Shown here piece after piece: positions 7,505 through 14,929 of a stretch of 14,929 nucleotides of DNA. The DNA is from Prevotellaceae bacterium UBA1710 (GTDB taxonomy: Bacteria; Bacteroidota; Bacteroidia; Bacteroidales; Bacteroidaceae): positions 8,376 through 23,304 of the forward strand of contig DCJC01000021.1 in NCBI GenBank assembly GCA_002317355.1. The letters are read 5' to 3'. The notes below the pieces were generated by a model that had not been told where the DNA came from, did no database searches, and saw nothing but the letters and a program-made list of their open reading frames with translations. The translations under genes and the position numbers were made by a program. How positions within the stretch are numbered: position 1 is the stretch's first letter; each line of letters starts with the position of its first letter.

Positions 7505-8225
7505 TTTCATTGCTGTTATTGATGGCAGTACCTCCAAGGCTGATGTCAGATATTCTTCTGATGTCAGTAATGGGCAATTGTGCATGCAGATAGTATCTCG
7601 TGTTATTATCGAGAAACTGCCTGCAGATGCTACGATTCATGACTTTTGTCGCCTTACGGCAGAGGCTGTTTCCGCGTATTATCCGGAGAAGCCACAGAAA
7701 GCCGATAATAACCTCATGGCTGCAAGTGCTGTCGTACTCAGCGTGAAGAGACGTGAAGTTTGGTTTGTTGGAGATTGTCTTTGTCTTGTTGATGGAACTC
7801 TGTATGAATATCCAAAGCCAGAAGAGGAAATCAATGCCTCTAAGCGTGCAGAGTGTATTAAGAAGATGCTGCAAGAGGGGAGGGTGACGGTTGATGAACT
7901 ACGAGAGCATGACTATGGTCGTGATTCTATCAAAAACGAGCTGAGATCTTGCTGTGAAAGGCAGAATAAGGAATATGCAGTAATTAACGGAATGGATATT
8001 CCAGAACATCTCGTTCATGTTGTGTCTGTAGCAGATGCAAAGGAGGTAGTATTGGCTTCTGATGGCTACCCTATTTTGAAAGGGACTTTAGAGGGAAGTG
8101 AGAGGGAATTAGAGCGAATCATCAACGATGATCCACTTTTTGTTGACAAATACAAAGCAACAAAATGTGTGATGAAAGGGTATAAGTCTTTTGATGATAG
8201 AACTTATATCCGCATTAAATTCTAA
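7428..8225 (+). CDS. PP2C-like serine/threonine protein phosphatase
   Basis: Probably a Mn/Mg-dependent phosphoprotein phosphatase of the PPM/PP2C superfamily, cytoplasmic, 265 residues. In order it shows CEDGIVV (E18, D19), FIAVIDGST (D32, G33), a gap with the helical pair, VWFVGDC (G115, D116), VVLASDGY (S211, D212, G213) and DDRTYIRI (D256, D257, near the C-terminus). These match the metal-binding Asp motifs of PP2C. The frame is open upstream to 7305, but ATG 7428 is chosen because it leaves a normal PP2C N-terminus (MRIVESQIIGKRSQETCEDG); the residues upstream only mirror the YgiQ tail. The next in-frame Met is after the first metal motif, so the overlap with the YgiQ gene is unavoidable. 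No protein kinase is nearby; the substrate is unknown. Confidence 0.85.
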   Translation: MRIVESQIIGKRSQETCEDGIVVTDDFIAVIDGSTSKADVRYSSDVSNGQLCMQIVSRVIIEKLPADATIHDFCRLTAEAVSAYYPEKPQKADNNLMAASAVVLSVKRREVWFVGDCLCLVDGTLYEYPKPEEEINASKRAECIKKMLQEGRVTVDELREHDYGRDSIKNELRSCCERQNKEYAVINGMDIPEHLVHVVSVADAKEVVLASDGYPILKGTLEGSERELERIINDDPLFVDKYKATKCVMKGYKSFDDRTYIRIKF

Positions 8226-8249
8226 AAATATGTGAATTTCTTCCTTTAC

Positions 8250-8282
8250 TTTGTAAAAATTCATAGAAATTTTGTAACTTTG
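8250..8282 (+). promoter_or_regulatory. Strong Bacteroidota promoter for the GH25 gene, near-leaderless
   Basis: TTTG at 8250-8253 (-33) and TAACTTTG at 8275-8282 (-7) are separated by 21 bases, an excellent match to the Bacteroidota consensus. The ATG at 8289 starts only 6 bases after the -7 box, where transcription is expected to begin, so the message would have almost no leader. The promoter lies downstream of an in-frame ATG at 8232, which rules out that upstream start for transcripts from this promoter. Confidence 0.85.
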
Positions 8283-8288
8283 CAGTCT

Positions 8289-9005
8289 ATGAATTTGCAA
8301 AATATCTTTAAATATATATATATAACAGCCTTAATGTCTTTCTCTACACTCAGTATTCAAGCGCAGAATGAAGAGTGTGAGGACACTTGCCAGCATATTC
8401 ACGGTATTGATATTTCACACTATCAGCGTGAAGTGTTTTGGGAGGCATTAGGCGAGAATTCGCATATAGCGTATGTCTATATCAAAGCATCTGAAGGTGG
8501 GGATAGAATTGACCATATGTACGAGCAGAATATCCAAATGGCTCGACAACACGGAATAAAGGTTGGTTCATATCACTTCTATCGTCCTAAGGCAGATCAA
8601 GAGGAACAGTTGGCTAACTTTCTGGCGCAATGTCGTCCAGAAGATCAGGATTTGATTCCGATGATTGATGTTGAAACAACAGCAAGAATGGATACCGATG
8701 AATTCTGTGATTCGTTGTTCAAGTTCTTGGAATTGGTTGAGCTTGCTTACAAGCAGAAGCCTCTCATCTATACTGGTGCGAATTTCTACGATAAACATCT
8801 TCAAGAGAAACTGGACAGATATCTGATCATGATAGCTCAATATACGGATCGTGAACCTGTATTGGCTGATGAACGTGACATTACTATGTGGCAATACACT
8901 GGTAAGGGACATCTTGAAGGAATTAACGGATATGTCGATAAATCGCGTTTCATGGGTAATCATACGCTTCGTGAATTGCGTTTCAGACATAGGAAAAAAC
9001 AATAA
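8289..9005 (+). CDS. Secreted GH25 lysozyme-like muramidase
   Basis: Glycoside hydrolase family 25 hydrolyses the MurNAc-GlcNAc bond of peptidoglycan. Residues numbered from ATG 8289: a signal peptide at 1-25 (K8, hydrophobic YIYITALMSFSTLS, cleavage after SIQA24 or Q26), then HGIDISHYQ with D41, IKASEG with E69, GSYHFYRP (93-100), the catalytic MIDVET with D127 and E129, LIYTGANFY (159-167), MWQYTG (200-205) and a C-terminal VDKSRFMG with D217. That is a complete GH25 barrel, 238 residues in all, ending in a basic tail (RFRHRKKQ). ATG 8289 is chosen over 8232 because the promoter lies between them and because it gives a clean signal peptide. Could serve in wall turnover or against other bacteria. 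Confidence 0.93.
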   Translation: MNLQNIFKYIYITALMSFSTLSIQAQNEECEDTCQHIHGIDISHYQREVFWEALGENSHIAYVYIKASEGGDRIDHMYEQNIQMARQHGIKVGSYHFYRPKADQEEQLANFLAQCRPEDQDLIPMIDVETTARMDTDEFCDSLFKFLELVELAYKQKPLIYTGANFYDKHLQEKLDRYLIMIAQYTDREPVLADERDITMWQYTGKGHLEGINGYVDKSRFMGNHTLRELRFRHRKKQ

Positions 9006-9022
9006 ACAAGTCAAACAAGGAT

Positions 9023-10156
9023 ATGGCAGTTATAAAGTGTCCCGAATGTGGACATCAGGTAAGTGAATTGGCTCCTACATGCCCAGGTTGTGGCGTGGAG
9101 ATCGCCGGCAAGGTGATAAAGTGCCCTGATTGCGGAGAGATTTATTTCCGTACAATGATGCTTTGTCCTACTTGTCATCGTCCAACTTCCTCTGCACCTG
9201 TTCAGCCATCTCGTCCTGTACCTGTTCGTCATACAGAACCTGTAACTCCTGTTCCTCAGCCTAAGCATAAGGAAGAGCCAGAGAAGAAATCATACACTAC
9301 AATGATTGTCGGTCTTGTGATTGCTCTTGCTGTATGTGGTGTTGGAGCATTCTACTATAATGATGCGAAAAAACAGAGAGAACAGAATGACTTTGAGTTT
9401 GCTGCACAGAGTAATGATCCGTTGGTTATAGAGCAGTATCTCAACGAACATAAGGATGAGAACACATCTCATCGTGATTCTCTTCAGTCAAGACTTGCTC
9501 TGATTCAGGAGATGGATAAGGAATGGACTAACGTGGTGATTAGTGGTTCTCGTGATCAGTTGGAGCACTATGCCAAGACACATCCAGATTCTCCACATAA
9601 GGATGAGGCTATCAATAAACTTGACTCAATGGATTATGCTCATGTAATGAAGGATAAGACTATTGATGCGTTCATGAAGTATGTCAATCAGCATCCCAAT
9701 GGTCGTTTCGTTAATGATGCAAAGGCTGCTATTGATGCCATCAAGATGATGCAACTTCAGCCAGAAGAGTCTCAGATGATTAAGGCTTTGTTCAAGAAGT
9801 TCTTCCAATCTGTCAATTCGCGTAATGAGAGTGGCATGCTTTCAACCGTTGCCGACCAATTGACGAGTTTCCTTGGGCAGTCAATGGCAGGAAAGGCCGA
9901 TGTTGCTACTTTCCTCAATAAGATTTACAAGTCGGATATTACCAATATGAATTGGCATATCATAGACGACTATAAGATAAGTAAAAAAGCTGGAACAAAT
10001 GGTGCTGCAGATTATACTGTGCAGTTTACTGCTGAACAGAATATCTCACGTACAGATGCCAGTCAACCAACATATAACAGATATGTGATTTCTGCTACCG
10101 TTAGTTCTGACGGTAAGATTTCAGGTCTGAATATGAAACGTGTTCCTCAGCAATAA
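9023..10156 (+). CDS. Double zinc-ribbon membrane protein with extracytoplasmic repeats and NTF2-like domain
   Basis: No named function. The N-terminus carries two zinc ribbons, each CxxC-x10-CxxC (C6, C9, C20, C23 and C34, C37, C48, C51). A Pro-rich linker (about 55-80) leads to one transmembrane helix at about 93-112 (MIVGLVIALAVCGVGAFYY), so the ribbons probably lie in the cytoplasm. Beyond it are short helical repeats with QYLNEHKDE, HYAKTHPDSPHKDEA and KYVNQHPNGRFVNDA (about 138-235), resembling TPR-like units, and a C-terminal domain at about 245-377 with an NTF2-like pattern (helices with FFQSVNSRNE, then strands). It begins 17 bases after the GH25 gene and is followed by recJ after 23 bases. 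It might link envelope state to a cytoplasmic partner, but this is inference only. Confidence 0.82.
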   Translation: MAVIKCPECGHQVSELAPTCPGCGVEIAGKVIKCPDCGEIYFRTMMLCPTCHRPTSSAPVQPSRPVPVRHTEPVTPVPQPKHKEEPEKKSYTTMIVGLVIALAVCGVGAFYYNDAKKQREQNDFEFAAQSNDPLVIEQYLNEHKDENTSHRDSLQSRLALIQEMDKEWTNVVISGSRDQLEHYAKTHPDSPHKDEAINKLDSMDYAHVMKDKTIDAFMKYVNQHPNGRFVNDAKAAIDAIKMMQLQPEESQMIKALFKKFFQSVNSRNESGMLSTVADQLTSFLGQSMAGKADVATFLNKIYKSDITNMNWHIIDDYKISKKAGTNGAADYTVQFTAEQNISRTDASQPTYNRYVISATVSSDGKISGLNMKRVPQQ

Positions 10157-10179
10157 ACATACCTAAACAAATCACGATC

Positions 10180-11901
10180 GTGCATTTCAAGTGGATTCAT
10201 AATACACCATCGCCAACATTGATGCGACAGGCGAGCGAGTTGAGTGAAAAACTCAATATTGCTCCTGTGCTTTGTCGTCTTCTGATAGAGCGTGGGATAA
10301 CAACAGAGTCGGCGGCTAAGCGTTTTTTCCGTCCTCAACTCAATGACCTCATCAATCCATTCCTGATGAAGGATATGGACATTGCTGTGGATAGACTGAA
10401 CGATGCTATGGGCCGTAAGGAACGTATCATGGTATATGGAGACTATGATGTGGATGGTTGTACTGCCGTTGCATTGGTTTACAAGTTCCTACGTCTGTAT
10501 TATTCCAATATAGAATATTACATTCCTGATCGTTATGATGAGGGTTATGGCGTAAGTCATAAGGCTATTGATATGGCGAATGAGAATGGTGTAAAACTGA
10601 TTATCATTCTTGATTGTGGTATTAAGGCTCATGAGGAAATTGCTTATGCAAAATCTCTTGGTATCGATTTCATTATCTGTGATCACCATGTGCCAGATGA
10701 CACTCTGCCACCAGCTGTTGCTATACTCAACCCTAAGCGTACTGATGATTCCTATCCATTCAAGCACCTTTGCGGTTGTGGCGTAGGCTTTAAACTGATG
10801 CAGGCTTTTGCCAAGAATAATGGTATTCCGTTCTCTCGTCTCATACCATTGCTCGACCTTTGTGCCGTAAGTATTGCCGCTGATCTTGTGGAAGTTACAG
10901 ATGAGAATCGTGTTCTTGCTTATCATGGATTGAAGCAACTTAATCAGAATCCATCCGTAGGATTAAAATCAATCATTGATATCTGTGGACTTTCTGGCAG
11001 GGATATCTCTATGTCTGATATTGTATTTAAGATTGGCCCACGTATTAATGCTTCTGGTCGTATGGAGAATGGTAAGTTGTCGGTTGATCTTCTTGTGGAG
11101 AAAGACTATAATGTTGCTATAACAGCAGCAAAGCATATCGATGCTTACAATGAGCAGCGTCGTGATATCGACAAGCAGATGACAGATGAGGCTAATGGAA
11201 TTGTAGAGAAACTTGAAAGCCAACGTCATCGTTCAAGTATCGTGCTTTATGATGAGAACTGGAAGAAGGGTGTTATCGGTATTGTTGCATCTCGCCTTAC
11301 TGAAATATACTTCCGTCCAACCGTTGTTCTTACTCGTGATGGACAGTTTGCTACTGGTAGTGCACGTTCTGTTGCTGGTTTTGATGTCTATTCTGCCATC
11401 AAGAGCTGCCGTGATCTACTGATTAATTTTGGTGGACACACTTATGCTTGCGGATTAACCATTCGCTGGGAGGATGTTCCTGAGTTCTGCAAGCGATTCT
11501 ATGCCTATGTTGAGGAGCATATCGAACCTACTCAGACTGAGGCGACTCTTGCTGTGGATGCCGTGATTGATTTTAGGGATATCTCTCGTCGTCTTTATCA
11601 TGATCTCAAGCGATTTGCTCCTTTTGGCCCTGGTAATGTTAAACCGACATTCTGCACTCATAATGTGTATGACTTCGGAACTTCCAAGGTTGTTGGACGT
11701 GAGCAGGAGCATATCAAACTCGAACTTGTTGATTCAAATTCAAATACCGTGATGAATGGTATTGCTTTCGGACAGTCTGCTTCAGCCCGTTATATCAAGT
11801 CGCGTCGCTCGTTTGATATTGTCTATACCCTTGAGGAAAATATCTACAAGCGTGGAAACGTGCAGCTTCAGATTGAAGATATAAAACCTAACGAGGATTA
11901 A
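10180..11901 (+). CDS. recJ: Single-stranded-DNA-specific 5'-3' exonuclease RecJ
   Basis: RecJ degrades single-stranded DNA 5' to 3' in recombination and mismatch/base-excision repair. The 573 residues show the DHH phosphoesterase motifs: GDYDVDG (87-93), ILDCGI (143-148), CDHH (167-170), LCGCGVGFK (197-205) and GPRINASGRM (286-295). The DHHA1 domain has WKKGVIGIVASR (361-372), GSARS (393-397) and GGHTYACGL (418-426). The OB-fold end includes APFGPGN (480-486). The manganese-ligand Asp and His residues are all present. The start codon is GTG at 10180; it gives the N-terminus MHFKWIHNTP, in line with RecJ proteins that begin with a similar KW segment, whereas the first ATG (10222) would remove this. 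It sits in a run of closely spaced genes and is followed by a hairpin terminator. Confidence 0.96.
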   Translation: MHFKWIHNTPSPTLMRQASELSEKLNIAPVLCRLLIERGITTESAAKRFFRPQLNDLINPFLMKDMDIAVDRLNDAMGRKERIMVYGDYDVDGCTAVALVYKFLRLYYSNIEYYIPDRYDEGYGVSHKAIDMANENGVKLIIILDCGIKAHEEIAYAKSLGIDFIICDHHVPDDTLPPAVAILNPKRTDDSYPFKHLCGCGVGFKLMQAFAKNNGIPFSRLIPLLDLCAVSIAADLVEVTDENRVLAYHGLKQLNQNPSVGLKSIIDICGLSGRDISMSDIVFKIGPRINASGRMENGKLSVDLLVEKDYNVAITAAKHIDAYNEQRRDIDKQMTDEANGIVEKLESQRHRSSIVLYDENWKKGVIGIVASRLTEIYFRPTVVLTRDGQFATGSARSVAGFDVYSAIKSCRDLLINFGGHTYACGLTIRWEDVPEFCKRFYAYVEEHIEPTQTEATLAVDAVIDFRDISRRLYHDLKRFAPFGPGNVKPTFCTHNVYDFGTSKVVGREQEHIKLELVDSNSNTVMNGIAFGQSASARYIKSRRSFDIVYTLEENIYKRGNVQLQIEDIKPNED

Positions 11902-11910
11902 TATCGATAA

Positions 11911-11954
11911 GTCATGGCATATTAAGACTATATGCCATGACTTTTAATATTTTT
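11911..11954 (+). terminator. Rho-independent terminator after recJ
   Basis: A perfect 11-bp stem pairs 11911-11921 (gtcatggcata) with 11931-11941 (tatgccatgac) around a 9-base loop, and is followed by a T-rich run (cttttaatattttta). It starts 10 bases after the recJ stop. It also contains the ATG at 11937, which would be an in-frame but unlikely start of recQ. Confidence 0.75.
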
Positions 11955-11957
11955 ACT

Positions 11958-13892
11958 ATGGATTACATTTCCGTTCTTCGGCAATATTTCGGATACCCAG
12001 CTTTTAGGGGTGTTCAGCAAGAGATTGTTGAGAGCATCGGCTCTGGACATGATACTCTTGGCCTTATGCCTACGGGTGGAGGTAAGAGCATTACCTTTCA
12101 GGTTCCAGCTCTTGCCATGGACGGTGTATGTATTGTTATAACTCCTCTCATCGCCTTGATGAAGGATCAGGTGCAACATCTTCGTGATAGGGGAATCCTT
12201 GCTGCCGCTATCTATTCCGGAATGAGCCATGCAGAGGTTCTTCAGGTATTGGATAATGCCGTTTATGGTGGTGTGAAGTTCTTGTATGTGTCGCCAGAGA
12301 GATTGTCTTCACCTCTTTTTATTGCCAAGATTCAGCAGATGAAGATATGCTTTATTACGGTTGATGAGGCTCATTGTATCTCACAATGGGGATATGACTT
12401 CCGACCTTCTTATCTGAAGATTGCAGAGATAAGGAATATCCTTGAACCTCAGGATGATACGTCTGATACTCCGAAATACACGATTCCTGTTCTTGCTCTT
12501 ACTGCAACTGCTACTCCGCAGGTGGTAGATGATATTCAGGAGCGCCTTGCTTTTTCGGAGAAGAAGGTTGTGCGAATGTCGTTCAAGAGAGATAATCTCG
12601 TGTATGTGGTTCGTAAGACGGATAATAAGGAGGCTGAACTGATTCATATCTTACGTTCTGTATCTGGTTCTGCCATCGTCTATACCCGCTCGCGTCAAGG
12701 AACTAAGGATATAGCAAAGATTCTTTCTTCTCATGATATTTCCGCTACATTCTATCATGCAGGACTTGATTTTGCCGTAAAGGATCAGCGTCAGCATGAT
12801 TGGCAGAATGATGAGGTTCGTGTAATGGTTGCTACCAATGCCTTTGGAATGGGTATCGACAAACCTGATGTGCGTATCGTGATCCACATGGATTGCCCAG
12901 ATTCACTTGAGGCTTACTTCCAGGAGGCGGGTCGTGGAGGTCGTGATGGAAATCGTGCTTATGCAGTTTTGCTTTATAGTAAGACGGATAGGCGTAATCT
13001 CCTCACTCGTGTTCAGAGTGCCTTTCCTGAGAAAGATTATATAAGAAAGGTCTATGATGATCTTTCGTATTTCTTCCAACTTGCTCTTTATGATGGTGAA
13101 GGTGCTCGCTATGAATTTGATATTGAGCGTTTTTGTCAGGTGTTCAAGCATTTCCCAACTCGCCTTTCTGGTGCTTTGGCTGTTCTGCAACGTGCAGGTT
13201 ACATAGAATACGATTCTGATCCAGACAATCATCCTCGTTGTAAGTTCCTTTTATCGCGTGATAACCTATATCAGCTTCGTGGACTTTCTGAAAATGAGGA
13301 TAATATCCTGACGGCTTTATTGCGAGTGTATTGCGGATTGTTCTCTGATCTTGTCTATATCGAAGAACGTATGCTTGCTGATTATTCGCATCTTCCTGTT
13401 GATCTAGTGAGAGTTTCCTTGAAATCTCTTGCTAATCGCCGCATTATCAAGTACATACCTCGAAGGCATGTGCCAATTATCTACTATCCGCAACAGCGTA
13501 TAGAGTCATCTCGACTCGTATTCTCAAAGGATATCTATGAGGATTTACAAGAGCAGATGGTTGTTCGTGTGAATGCTGTTCTCGAGTATGCTGAGTGCGA
13601 TGATGAATGCCGTTCTTCTATTCTTCTTCGCTATTTCGGTGAGAAGGCAGAAGAGAATTGTGGATGCTGTGATGTCTGTGTTGAAAGAAAAAGGAATGGA
13701 AACTCTGCTTCTTCATCAGAAATTGATGCAGTTCAGATTATCCTTGATGCCATCAATGATGCAGACGGTAGCCTTCCTATTGCGAAGTTTAACGAGTTAC
13801 CTCTCACAAAACATCAACTTGAGAGCGCCTTGGAGCTGTTACGTTCTGAAGGAAGATTGATAATAAAAGGCTCAAAAGTTGCATTGATATAA
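11958..13892 (+). CDS. recQ: RecQ-family ATP-dependent DNA helicase
   Basis: 3'-5' DNA helicase acting in recombination, end processing and fork repair. Numbered from ATG 11958 (644 aa): FGYPAFRGVQ (11-20), Walker A MPTGGGKS (37-44), TPLIALMKDQ (62-71), DEAHC (136-140), the RecQ loop SQWGYDFRP (142-150), LTATATP (181-187), VATNAFGMGIDKPD (291-304) and EAGRGGRDG (323-331). Zinc-binding cysteines C551, C568, C571 and C574 with LLRYFGE fit the RecQ C-x16-C-x2-C-x2-C pattern, but they lie about 200 residues after the helicase core, with a winged-helix-like stretch (about 380-510) before them; no HRDC domain is evident. An ATG at 11937 would add seven residues but lies in the terminator stem, and 11958 gives the usual RecQ beginning. 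Confidence 0.92.
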   Translation: MDYISVLRQYFGYPAFRGVQQEIVESIGSGHDTLGLMPTGGGKSITFQVPALAMDGVCIVITPLIALMKDQVQHLRDRGILAAAIYSGMSHAEVLQVLDNAVYGGVKFLYVSPERLSSPLFIAKIQQMKICFITVDEAHCISQWGYDFRPSYLKIAEIRNILEPQDDTSDTPKYTIPVLALTATATPQVVDDIQERLAFSEKKVVRMSFKRDNLVYVVRKTDNKEAELIHILRSVSGSAIVYTRSRQGTKDIAKILSSHDISATFYHAGLDFAVKDQRQHDWQNDEVRVMVATNAFGMGIDKPDVRIVIHMDCPDSLEAYFQEAGRGGRDGNRAYAVLLYSKTDRRNLLTRVQSAFPEKDYIRKVYDDLSYFFQLALYDGEGARYEFDIERFCQVFKHFPTRLSGALAVLQRAGYIEYDSDPDNHPRCKFLLSRDNLYQLRGLSENEDNILTALLRVYCGLFSDLVYIEERMLADYSHLPVDLVRVSLKSLANRRIIKYIPRRHVPIIYYPQQRIESSRLVFSKDIYEDLQEQMVVRVNAVLEYAECDDECRSSILLRYFGEKAEENCGCCDVCVERKRNGNSASSSEIDAVQIILDAINDADGSLPIAKFNELPLTKHQLESALELLRSEGRLIIKGSKVALI

Positions 13893-13928
13893 ACAATTTC
13901 TCAAGCTTCAGCTTTAATTTATACATTT

Positions 13929-14903
13929 ATGTTATCTATAATCCTTGCTATCTTTACTTTCGTAGAATTTAATTGCGAGAATCTTTTCGATACTCGTCAT
14001 GATTCTCTGAAAAACGACTATGAATATTGTGATGGAGGTGCCTATCATTGGAATTCCAAGCGCTATTGGCATAAACTGAACAATATTGGTAAGGAAATCG
14101 TTTCAATTGGAGGAGAAGGGCAAGAGTGGCAAGTGCCTGATTTGGTAGCCCTCATTGAGGTTGAAAATGATTCCGTTCTAAATGATCTCACAAATCGTTC
14201 GCTTCTCCGAACTGTTGGTTATAAGTATCTCATTACCAACTCTCCTGATGAACGTGGGGTAGATGTCGCTTTGCTTTATCATCCATACAGTTTTAGACCT
14301 GATACATCTTATAGTATTCGTATTATTCCCCCAAAAGATTGCCGTCCAACTCGTGATATCCTCTATGTCTGTGGAAGAATGCTTGGAATGGAAAACTCTG
14401 ATAGCATAAAATCTAAGTCGGATGAATTACATGTGTTTGTCGTACATGCTCCAAGTAGGCGAGGGGGAGAGGTCGCAACTGAGCCTTATCGTTTGGAAGT
14501 GGCTTCCCGACTTTCTTCAAGCATAGATTCTATTCGTGCTATTTCTCCTGATGCCAATATTTTCATAGCAGGTGATTTCAATGACTATTCAGATAATCGT
14601 TCCTTGAGAATGCTTGCAGAGCATTCTATGGTAGAGGTTTCCGCAGGAGCCAAGGGAACAAATGGAGCTTTAGGCACTTATAGGTATCAGGGAGAGTGGG
14701 GGAGCCTTGATCACATGTTCTTCTCTCAATCCTTTATTGATAATTGCACTATAAACTATTGTCGCATTCATGATCTCCCTTTCTTAACTGAAGAAGAGCC
14801 AAAATATGGTGGTGTTCGTCCAGCAAGAACATACCGAGGCTATAAGTATAACTACAATGGCTTCAGCGATCATCTCCCTCTTGTCATTCGCTTTGAATAT
14901 TGA
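13929..14903 (+). CDS. Endonuclease/exonuclease/phosphatase family protein
   Basis: Member of the EEP superfamily (DNase I-like fold); these cleave nucleic acids, lipid phosphates or similar phosphodiesters with Mg. Motifs: FVEFNCENLFD with N15, ALIEVEN (E77, E79), NSPDERGVDVALLY (104-117), FVVHAPSRRGG with H173, the metal-binding GDFND with D216 and N218, SLDHMF (D261, H262), and GFSDHLPL with D314 and H315 at the end. These form a full active site. At 324 residues it has the family's usual length. The start ATG 13929 leaves a short hydrophobic end (MLSIILAIFTFVEF) that mainly forms the first strand of the fold, so a cleaved signal peptide is doubtful. It starts 36 bases after recQ with no promoter I can see, so it is probably co-transcribed. 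The substrate is unknown. Confidence 0.88.
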   Translation: MLSIILAIFTFVEFNCENLFDTRHDSLKNDYEYCDGGAYHWNSKRYWHKLNNIGKEIVSIGGEGQEWQVPDLVALIEVENDSVLNDLTNRSLLRTVGYKYLITNSPDERGVDVALLYHPYSFRPDTSYSIRIIPPKDCRPTRDILYVCGRMLGMENSDSIKSKSDELHVFVVHAPSRRGGEVATEPYRLEVASRLSSSIDSIRAISPDANIFIAGDFNDYSDNRSLRMLAEHSMVEVSAGAKGTNGALGTYRYQGEWGSLDHMFFSQSFIDNCTINYCRIHDLPFLTEEEPKYGGVRPARTYRGYKYNYNGFSDHLPLVIRFEY

Positions 14904-14929
14904 TTCATAAGCGTTTATATTACCCCTCC

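Noticed and set aside
7296..7874. 192-residue minus-strand frame
   Set aside because: Antisense to the YgiQ tail and PP2C gene; its C-terminal segment of H, D and G is the reverse reading of the tandem repeat.
8233..8263. 7-bp inverted repeat (tgaattt/aaattca) after the PP2C gene, considered as a terminator
   Set aside because: A long 17-base loop, weak A-T stem and no T-run directly after it; it also overlaps the GH25 promoter.
8232..8288. 19-codon N-terminal extension of the GH25 frame
   Set aside because: Contains both promoter elements and would spoil the signal peptide.
10180..13892. Possible defence or mobile island around recJ and recQ
   Set aside because: Both are ordinary repair genes with host-like codon use; no integrase, methylase, transposase, repeats or attachment sites are seen.

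Overview
The window looks like chromosomal DNA of a Bacteroidales bacterium, most likely from the Prevotella/Segatella group (inference). The evidence is a PPi-dependent phosphofructokinase, promoters of the Bacteroidota type (TTTG about 20 bases upstream of TAnnTTTG), an almost complete lack of Shine-Dalgarno sequences, and the families found (golvesin-type secreted protein, YgiQ with a basic tail, paired recJ and recQ). Eleven further protein genes follow a partial pfp gene. They are tightly packed, and no intergenic stretch exceeds about 200 bases. I see no tRNA, rRNA, CRISPR array, insertion sequence or phage gene.

Layout. (1) Positions 1-1469, minus strand: the N-terminal 489 codons of pfp, divergent from everything else. 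(2) Positions 1672-5023, plus strand, apparently one operon: a 91-aa protein of unknown function, a small lysophospholipid-type acyltransferase, and an 837-aa secreted protein. I read the last as a zinc amidase-like fold carrying an inserted golvesin domain, followed by an FN3-like and an alpha/beta domain. (3) Positions 5132-8225: a 106-aa unknown protein, a YgiQ-family radical SAM protein, and a PP2C-like phosphatase whose start lies 77 bases inside the YgiQ gene. (4) Positions 8289-11901: a strong near-leaderless promoter, then a secreted GH25 lysozyme, a zinc-ribbon membrane protein and RecJ, ended by a hairpin terminator. (5) Positions 11958-14903: a RecQ-type helicase and an endonuclease/exonuclease/phosphatase-family protein.

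How the genes fit together. Two secreted proteins appear aimed at the cell wall (the amidase-like protein and the GH25 lysozyme), and the acyltransferase acts on membrane lipid. RecJ and RecQ are classic partners in processing DNA ends for recombination. The rest is housekeeping. I found no convincing new multi-gene system. The points most worth a second look are the nested amidase/golvesin protein, the out-of-frame YgiQ/PP2C overlap, the near-leaderless GH25 promoter, the RecQ domain order, and three gene starts that need to be moved downstream from the longest ORF.
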